From assembly GCA_028583405.1 (NCBI GenBank), contig CM053258.1, positions 6,863,207 to 6,927,206 on the forward strand: 64,000 nucleotides of DNA. Reading direction: 5' to 3'. The notes below the pieces were generated by a model. That model was not told the origin of the DNA. It ran no database searches and saw only the letters and a program-made list of their open reading frames with translations. Source of the DNA: Pogonophryne albipinna. Lineage: Eukaryota > Chordata > Actinopteri > Perciformes > Artedidraconidae. Shown here one piece after another: positions 57,873 to 64,000 of the stretch. How positions within the stretch are numbered: position 1 is the stretch's first letter; every line of letters begins with the position of its first letter. The translations under genes were made by a program, and so were the position numbers.

Positions 57873-60800
57873 TTAGCAACATAAACAGTGCCACATCTAG
57901 TGTGAGGGAACACTCACAGAGAACACTATATGTGGCACTGTTTATGTTGCTAATGTTGTTGTTGTTGTTGTTGTAAATGTCGTTTTTTTGTTTTGATTTC
58001 TCTTACATGATTATAATTATTTATTTTACTTGTTCGAAATAAATGTATCAATCAATCAATCAATCATAATAAGGATCTAATCCATCAAATAAACCGTAAC
58101 ATGTTGTGAATATGAAGCTTTGGTAAAACAGCGTGTGAAAGTTACTAACCAGATGATTGTATAATATAATCTCCGTATAAGATGGTGTGTGAGATGCATG
58201 CTCTAAATATAAACACAGGATGGATACACTAAAGATACACTACGAAACTTCACACATTGAGAAGTGGCAGCAGGACATACTGTAGCTGAATCTGTCGGTT
58301 ACTATGGGTAACCAAGAAACCCTGATGTCAGTAAACAGAGCGCTAAGCAGGAGTACATGTTCTCCTCTTGTTGGCTGATGTGGACAGAACCAATGTTTGT
58401 CTTTATGATGCACGATGGTGTTTGTGTGAATCCATTGTTTGCTGCGTTTAAATCCTGTCAGTGTGAGAGGTTATATGACAGCTGCGATACAAAAAAAAGG
58501 GACAGTGTGTGCAAACATTTTGTCTTCTCTCTTCAGGCTTTCCCCTACGCTGTGTGAGCACTCAAAGTATATCACTGTGTTTATCTGTCTTGTAATTACA
58601 TTCTCTATAGTTGTGCAGGGCCACGGGGTCAGATGTGTTTGTGGCACCTCTGGGGTAAACACGCTTTACGATTACAGAGAGACTTACTCTGCACCGCTCA
58701 CACACCTGGGAGGGGGGAGTACGTGAGATGAATCAATAACGGCTGATTTGGACGCTTCGGGAGAATAAAAACTGTTAAAAAATGACAATTTTTCTTCTCG
58801 ATGACCCTCGGCTCCTTATTGACCCTCAGCTCGCTGCTGTAGAGCTGTAATCACGAGGAGGGCCGAGATGATTATTATCTCGTCCCGTAACAAACGCATT
58901 CAGCTGTCCATTCAACAGCAGCGACACCTGATTGTCATGCAGTGTTCCCGGGCAGGCTGGTTAATTGTATCTTTCCAGCGGCTAAAGCTACGTCTGACAA
59001 ATGAAGTGAGGTGCGGCACGCTGAGGAACAATGGCTTTGCTATCACTCTGCCACTGGAAGGAGGACAGCCAATTGTAATAGGCAGTAATTAACGTCAATG
59101 GTACCAACAGCGGGGCAGTCATATTCAAATCGTCTCTCCGAGTTTTCTTCACCATATCTAAACCCTCTGAGAAGCTCTTTCTTCTGTGTCGACAGGTCCT
59201 CAAGCATGGCATTACACATGACGGGACACACACTCACACTCACACACAAACACACGCTTACATTTCTGTGGATCTTTTCCTCCAGGTCTTGGTTGATCCT
59301 CTGCAGTGCTGAGTAGCTGCTTTGTATTCTGAAAGGACACAATAAATGCTCACTTACAGACAATAGCTTACATAACAGTGTAGAGTAGACTTCTACAAAC
59401 TGAACATAAGCAGTATTGCAGGCTCAGCAGGACACAAGTTAGAGATACACACCTAACCACAGTTTCAGTGTGCAGCTTGTAAGTCGTTTTCACATCTCAC
59501 TGACTTGACCTAACTCTACTTATACGATGATTAAGCTAATGGCTTTTATTTTGGACCCAGATGCTGAGAAATGTTGTATAAGGCAACGTAACAATGTGGA
59601 TCACTCACTACTACCTATGCCCCGTGGATCTAGGGGTCCCCAACATAAATCTAAGGGATGCAAGCTGCAGTGCGGACACTTTTTTATCTCCCCTCTGCAG
59701 TGACAGTAAATAAACATTGCTGATGCGGGTTTAGATGTTTGCCTGAAGGTGAACTTGCCACATATTGCCCCCCAGGGGTTGACTTCACTGTTGATCACTT
59801 TCTTGTTTTGATGTTATCCTTCCTCTGGAAAAGGCTTAGTAGTTGGTGTTTGCAATGTTTGGGCAATAACCTTCCTATCAGGTGGAGAGACTGGACTCAC
59901 AGCAACCCAGCGTTTAAGAAAAGTTACATAATAATAGGCAATTAAAATATTTATCATACTTGGTTAATGTGATTTCTGCTCCTGAACCTCAGCGCACAGC
60001 GTCTGCACATCAGGGCTGTATGCCGTCACCTTCATCTTTACACAGGATCGTAAGCTGTCATCTGTGAGGCGTGCGCGATGTTTGCTTTTAATAAAGTTCA
60101 TGTTGGAGAACACCTGCTCACATACATATGTGGATCCAAAGATCGACAGGACTCCAAGTGCATATTTTTTCATGTTCACATAAACGTCGGGGATAGCATT
60201 CCAAGTTTCGAACACAAGTTTGTCCGGTTTGGGGAGGTTATCAATATCACGCCATTTGTGATTCTGAGCAAGAACGGCCTTCTGACGGGCAACATCTTCA
60301 AGGTCTGCTGTCAAGCGTTTAAACTTGGACACCCATATGTCTTTGTCGGCTATGTCGGCCAATTCCATCTCAAGATCAGGTTGACTCACACCTGCCAATG
60401 CAGTCGTATTCAGCAGGGATGGATCGAGGCTTAGGGGAGTGACAGGGAAGGATAATGTGGTTTTTTCCTCTCTGAACTCACAGAATCGTTTCCCAAACGA
60501 TGTTTGCATTGCGATGATTGCAGAATGTAAATACTCCGAATTTATCATGTGAGCTTCTTTGAAATCTCTCAAATTGGGGAAGTGTGACAGTGTACCCTTC
60601 TGTAAATCTCTGGCAAGCACTGTCAACTTGCGCTCGAATGCCAAAACCTCCTCCAACATGTGCAGGGCTGTGCGTCCTTTCCCCTGAAGAGCTGTGTTCA
60701 GCGTGTTCAGGTGCGCTGTCATGTCTACCATGAAGTGTAGCTTTTCCAGCCACTCTGGCTGTTCCAGCTCAGGAAATGTGAGCCCTTTGCTGCCCAGGAA

Positions 60801-63433
60801 AGTTTTCACTTCTTCCAGACACGCGGCAAAGCGTTTCAGCACCTCCCCTCTGGACAGCCACCGGACTTTGTTGTGCAGCTGGAGATCAGAATATGTGCTT
60901 TCCAGTTCGTCCAGTAACGAACGGAACTGACGGTGATTTAAACCTTTTGCCATTATTTTATTGACAATCTGAATGACAACATTCATTACTTCTGTGCATT
61001 CCGGAGGAAATGTTTGAGCACACAGTGCCTCTTGGTGCAGGATGCAGTGAAAAGTCAGCAGCTTTCTGTCCAGCGACTTCTGCAGTAAAGCCACAAAGCC
61101 CTTCTGCGCTCCTGTCATACTTGGTGCCCCATCAGTAGCCACTGACACCAGGTGGGTGGTGTTTATTCCTTTGGCTCTTAAACAATTCAAGACAGCCTCA
61201 CAGATGTCCTCCCCCTGTGTTTGGCCTTTTAGTGGTATCAACTCAATAATTTCTTCCTGTGGCCCAGCAGAGTTTACATACCGGCAGAACAGCGCTATTT
61301 GTTCAATATCACCAATGTCTTTAGATTCATCACAGGCAATTGAGTAGGCCACAGCTGAATTGATGTCTTTAATTTGCTGTCTGGTGATGTCTTCTGCCAT
61401 TTTTATGGTTCTGTCTTTCACAGTCTTTGCAGAGAGGGGCATATCCCTGATTTTCTGCACAATTTCACTCTTGTTTTTAAAGTCCGTGAATAGATGTTCT
61501 GAAATCTTAATGAAAGATTCTTTTATATATTCTCCATCGGTGAACGGCTTCCCGTGCCTGACTATTTCCTGAGCGGCTACAAAACTAGCATATGTACTTG
61601 AATTTGCAGACTTCATCCACTTCTTGAAGTGATTTTTGCTCAGATCAACCTTCCGCATCAGTTCCGAAACGGCTTTTTTTCTCTCATCTCCATCCGGATA
61701 TTTTTGAGCAAAGGCTGCGTGTTTATTCTGGAAATGTCTTGCGACATTTGACTTTTTGTTGTTTCCTAGTTTCTCATTACATATTAAGCATACTGGTAAA
61801 CCAGTCTCGTCAGCAGTGAAAGCAAATGAATCTGCCCACGTACCATTGAACGTTCTGTTTTCTTCAGACACTTTTCTTTTCTTAGAATTCGCCATAGTTG
61901 GCCTACCTGGGATTCGAAAAGTTCAAGAAATCGCGCGCTGGCGGGTGTCGCACATTGGCGGGACACATAGTGTGACACATAGTAACAGCGACAACATTTT
62001 TTAACACGTTTTAGATGTTACAAGATCACCATAATCTTCAAATTTAGAATTACATTTTAAAAACGAACGAACTAAAATAAAATACATTTTAATTAAATAC
62101 TCATTAATTATTTTCAAAAGCCACAGGGAGCCGCATCAGAGGGATGAAAGAGCCGCATGCGGCTCCGGAGCCGCGGGTTGCCGACCCCTGGGCTAGGGCC
62201 TCTGCTTAAAAGCCCCACAGTGTGTTGCATCTCTCCTCTGAAAGCTGCTGCTCACTGGACCAGAACACACGGCTGCCTAACTTTGCAAACCCATGGGTAA
62301 ATACTGAAAGTTTAGCGCAGCACTTAGTAGCCGAAAATAGAGTGAAAAACTAAAAAAGGATAGAAAGCTTGAATGTCTCATCTCATCTTTTAACTTTTTA
62401 ATAGAGGACCTTTTTTGGGATTGGATTGTTTTGGGTGCTTTTTGTTTATTTTTACATGTTGGACTCAGCTATTTTCATCATCGTCTCCCCTGTGCGTGCA
62501 TGTTTTCCCTGATATACTCAGGTATCTCTTATAATAGCAGTCTAAATTAGTTTTACTATAAAAAGAAAAAGATTCCTAAAACCTCATTGTGGGTGACAAA
62601 ATACATTCTGAGCCAGGGGAAGCAATATCCAGAGGGAATTCTAGATTAAAGTACTTAATAAGAAAGTAAAAATAAATTACAAGTAGTATTATTATATTAT
62701 ATTATTATAATATACATTATAGAAAAATAAAAACTCTTCCCAAAAAGATTAAAGTCACAAATTAACTGTTTTGGAGAAATGTTCTTTATTAGCTAAAGGA
62801 ACCACACCGCTTTAATGCCTGCAGTGACTGACCTAATCAAATTACACAATTGCAATTTGATTTAGCAATAAAGAAATGCTCTTGATTATAGCCAAGAACC
62901 AGTGTATAATCATAAGCATTTACGAGTTTACTCAGGCCTATTTAGAGGAAAACAACATAGCGATGTGTACGAAGTGATAGCTTTAGTCTTCGGTGTGATG
63001 AAGATCCACCTTGCAAAGCTATGTAGTTCCCTTAGAAAATAATTACATCTTCCAATTAATTGTCCCATAAAAATAACCACTTTAACTCGTTAATATTACC
63101 TCCTTCCCCCTTTTTTATTTTCAGTATCCTTACTATGCAGTATGGTGTGAAGCCTTTTTCTCTACTTTGATTTAGAGAAATGTAAAGTAAGTACATTTGC
63201 TCAGACATTAAACACATGTTGATTGAAAGTATAGTGGTTATGAGCACCGTGTTGCACAGTACGCTGCCTACCTGCGCAGTTTATCAGTGAACTTGTCCAG
63301 CTCCTCCTGGGCCCGCCGCAGCTCCGTCTCCAGGTACTGCCGGGTGGAGTCGAACTCGCCCTGCAGCAGCTCCAGCTTGTGTGTCGTGTACGACAGCCGC
63401 TTCCTCAAGTCCTCCTTCTGCTCCAGCATTGAG
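50320..63433 (-). CDS. begain: BEGAIN (brain-enriched guanylate kinase-associated protein), 3' five exons
   Basis: Minus-strand exons: 63272-63433, 59262-59328, 56956-57063, 56280-56360 and the large last exon 50320-51714, all in frame with GT-AG borders. The first four give a coiled coil: LEQKEDLRKRLSYTTHKLEL, EFDSTRQYLETELRRAQEEL, YSALQRINQDLEEKI, EKRALSREIIVLNNHL and YRKDCNLAAQLLQCNKSLYR. The last exon encodes a long Ser/Pro-rich region (SDLYSSDTALYCPEDRQR, then RWRQLSVEDLSAQSYRSPGR) ending in SRKDSLTKAQLYGTLLN. Mammalian BEGAIN binds the guanylate-kinase domain of PSD-95 at synapses and has the same coiled coil and C terminus. TJAP1 is a related but poorer match (different middle region and C-terminal end). 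The 5' exons lie off the right edge. The stop and 3' UTR lie in a tandem duplication. Confidence 0.95.
51715..53102. other. begain intron, no gene seen
   Basis: AT-rich intron between the last and next-to-last exons. No bounded repeat until the TTAA element at 53.10 kb. Confidence 0.6.
53103..54184. mobile_element. TTAA-flanked piggyBac-like element, interrupted by a hAT MITE
   Basis: TTAA stands on both sides (53099-53102 and 54185-54188). The left end reads AGGTCAACTATCATGC and the right end is the complement of AGGGGACCTATCATGC. A 365-bp hAT MITE is inserted at 53358. Without that insertion and its duplication the element would be about 709 bp. No transposase coding was recognised. Confidence 0.8.
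53358..53722. mobile_element. hAT-like MITE (365 bp) nested in the TTAA element
   Basis: Ends CAGGGGTCTCAAACTC and the complement of CAGGGGTGTCAAACTC (15 of 16), with an exact 8-bp target duplication GTCTAAAC (53350-53357 and 53723-53730). The interior includes the GGCCCGC-rich words typical of this fish MITE group. Non-coding. Confidence 0.9.
54189..56279. other. begain intron; possible conserved non-coding sequence
   Basis: No gene or bounded repeat was recognised. The part from about 54350 to 55400 has ordinary complexity with several TAATTA/TAATTG-type words (near 54500-54620), and could be regulatory. This is a suggestion from texture only. Confidence 0.35.
57345..57662. repeat. (GTATATGT)-type low-complexity tract
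   Basis: About 320 bases of alternating purine-pyrimidine repeats (GTGTATATGTGTAT). It includes a perfect palindrome at 57434-57498. Open frames here are repeats of Tyr/Val/Cys/Met codons and are not genes. Confidence 0.95.
57434..57498. repeat. Perfect 32-bp palindrome with one-base spacer
   Basis: The 32 bases at 57434-57465 are the exact complement of 57467-57498, with a single C between. The arms contain CACACCTACACACTCACACA. It can form a hairpin or cruciform and probably arose inside the microsatellite tract. Confidence 0.9.
57760..58068 (+). mobile_element. 3' end of a fish LINE, ending in (CAAT)n
   Basis: The phrase GGGGTGAGATTAAATAAGTT leads into ACTTCTTCTCACTCC and ends with TTGTTCGAAATAAATGTATC plus CAATCAATCAATC, the usual 3' tail of a fish non-LTR element. 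The part between holds a hairpin (57833-57981). Confidence 0.55.
57833..57981. repeat. Long hairpin with (AAC)n arms
   Basis: The left arm (57833-57896) pairs with the right arm (57930-57981) over its whole length, apart from four extra AAC units on the left. The loop is 33 bases. The non-repetitive part of the arm reads ATTAGCAACATAAACAGTGC. Confidence 0.9.
58069..59261. other. begain intron
   Basis: No gene recognised. The segment from about 58740 to 59060 has ordinary complexity and no repeat features, so it could include conserved non-coding sequence; this is not shown. Confidence 0.45.
59329..59963. other. begain intron and downstream part of the hAT element
   Basis: Includes a possible left terminus of the hAT element near 59627 (TAGGGGTCCCCAAC, resembling the right-end TIR). 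No coding sequence was recognised. Confidence 0.4.
59627..62190 (-). mobile_element. hAT transposon containing the 643-codon transposase gene
   Basis: The right (5') end is clear: read on the minus strand it begins CAGGGGTCGGCAACCCGCGG, followed by GGAGCCGCATGCGGCTC-type sequence. The left end is uncertain; TAGGGGTCCCCAAC at 59627-59640 is the best candidate, but its flank (CGTGGATC) does not match the right flank (GGCTAGGG), so the 3' end may be mutated or truncated. Confidence 0.6.
59964..61895 (-). CDS. hAT-family transposase, uninterrupted (643 aa)
   Basis: A single-exon, stop-free gene starting MANSKKRKVSEENRTF. Residues 20-59 form a BED-type zinc finger (Trp20, Cys36, Cys39, His54, His59). 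The middle has the RNase-H-like core blocks of hAT transposases: AYSIACDESKDIGDIEQIAL, LVSVATDGAPSMTGAQKGF and HNKVRWLSRGEVLKRF. The C terminus contains IFGSTYVCEQVFSNMNFIKS followed by RLTDDSLRSCVKMK, the hAT dimerisation motif. Length and layout resemble the GTF2IRD2/ZBED5-like (Charlie-type) group. It sits in a begain intron, in the same direction as begain. No frameshift or stop was found, so it is recent, active or kept by selection. Confidence 0.9.
   Translation of the reverse strand: MANSKKRKVSEENRTFNGTWADSFAFTADETGLPVCLICNEKLGNNKKSNVARHFQNKHAAFAQKYPDGDERKKAVSELMRKVDLSKNHFKKWMKSANSSTYASFVAAQEIVRHGKPFTDGEYIKESFIKISEHLFTDFKNKSEIVQKIRDMPLSAKTVKDRTIKMAEDITRQQIKDINSAVAYSIACDESKDIGDIEQIALFCRYVNSAGPQEEIIELIPLKGQTQGEDICEAVLNCLRAKGINTTHLVSVATDGAPSMTGAQKGFVALLQKSLDRKLLTFHCILHQEALCAQTFPPECTEVMNVVIQIVNKIMAKGLNHRQFRSLLDELESTYSDLQLHNKVRWLSRGEVLKRFAACLEEVKTFLGSKGLTFPELEQPEWLEKLHFMVDMTAHLNTLNTALQGKGRTALHMLEEVLAFERKLTVLARDLQKGTLSHFPNLRDFKEAHMINSEYLHSAIIAMQTSFGKRFCEFREEKTTLSFPVTPLSLDPSLLNTTALAGVSQPDLEMELADIADKDIWVSKFKRLTADLEDVARQKAVLAQNHKWRDIDNLPKPDKLVFETWNAIPDVYVNMKKYALGVLSIFGSTYVCEQVFSNMNFIKSKHRARLTDDSLRSCVKMKVTAYSPDVQTLCAEVQEQKSH
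62191..63271. other. begain intron
   Basis: AT-rich intron right of the hAT element. Short (TATTA)n near 62690. No gene recognised. Confidence 0.6.
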
Positions 63434-64000
63434 CTACACACAGACACACAGACACACACACACGATGATTTGGTTCAGGGCATATGGCGCAGGACACAAG
63501 CTTGTAACTTGGGTGTATGCTTATCTAAATTGACTTATATATGGTCTACATATCTTTTGAATGCCCCCTGAGTGGCCATGCAGCGGTGATGAGAACATCA
63601 TGAGAGGGTGATAAAAGCTGAAAAGTTGTGTAGGAAAGTGCTTTGTATGGAAAAAACATGGGACCAAAACACAGATCTCTCATTAAGGATCCAGGCGGGG
63701 ATAAGCAAAGGAAACAGAGCTTCTTTCTCTTTCTTCCTTTTAAGTTATTTAAGCATTAGGTTTCTTTTTGTTGGCATTAAAGCTCTGCAGCACATCACAG
63801 AAACCCAATCATCAGTGAGATTGGTCCCAAAGAGAAAAAAAGGAGGGTGTAATCTGTGATGAAATATGAGCCAATGAACTCTAATACATCACATGAATAG
63901 ACTGTGAAGTCTCAGATGTACGGAACAGCGATACCCCCCACACGTAATTCAGCCAGACAGCAAAATTATGGCTATTTTCAGAGTATGTGCATTACCTGGG
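63434..64000. other. begain intron running off the right edge
   Basis: Begins with the CA-rich polypyrimidine tract (on the minus strand) in front of the 63272-63433 exon. The upstream begain exons were not found in the window. Confidence 0.6.

Noticed and set aside
50320..63433. TJAP1 as the identity of this gene
   Set aside because: The coiled coil is similar, but the C-terminal end LTKAQLYGTLLN, the SDTALYCPE block and RKRLSYTTHKLE fit BEGAIN better.

Overview
The window looks like nuclear DNA of a teleost fish, probably a percomorph. Its genes are split into short exons with GT-AG introns. The introns are AT-rich and full of fish-type DNA transposon remnants, tRNA-derived SINEs, LINE tails and (CA)n microsatellites. 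All gene models below were spliced by hand from the sequence; names rest on remembered family features, not on a database search.

Layout. (1) About 1-26.8 kb: the 5' two-thirds of rngtt, the mRNA capping enzyme, on the minus strand. Eight in-frame exons run from the start codon at 26454 to the guanylyltransferase active-site exon at 10794; the remaining exons lie off the left edge. (2) About 26.8-31.15 kb: a 4.3 kb DNA transposon with 36-bp perfect inverted ends, sitting in the rngtt 5' flank and carrying a decayed THAP-type gene. (3) 32.58-40.22 kb: a complete 15-exon type I cytokine receptor gene on the minus strand (766 aa: Ig-like domain, WSDWS cytokine-binding module, three FNIII domains, TM, box 1, YRSQ), closest in layout to IL12RB2/IL23R/gp130. 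(4) 43.25-44.75 kb: a complete two-exon rdh14 (short-chain dehydrogenase) on the plus strand. (5) 46.18-50.52 kb: a nearly perfect 2.17 kb tandem duplication covering the 3' end of the next gene. (6) 50.32-63.43 kb: the 3' five exons of begain (brain-enriched guanylate-kinase-associated protein) on the minus strand, continuing off the right edge. One intron holds an uninterrupted 643-codon hAT transposase gene.

Mobile DNA dominates the rest. Several elements can be bounded exactly by 8-bp target duplications (hAT type) or TTAA (piggyBac type). Two are nested pairs: a hAT-like element inside a hAT-like element at 21.56-23.57 kb, and a hAT MITE inside a TTAA element at 53.10-54.18 kb. There are also long perfect palindromes at 57.43 and 57.83 kb.

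The genes are not an operon and show no obvious common pathway: mRNA capping, cytokine signalling, retinoid metabolism and postsynaptic scaffolding. No clearly new biological system was found. The best leads are the THAP-bearing terminal-inverted-repeat element next to the rngtt promoter, the intact hAT transposase gene, and the recent duplication of the begain 3' end.
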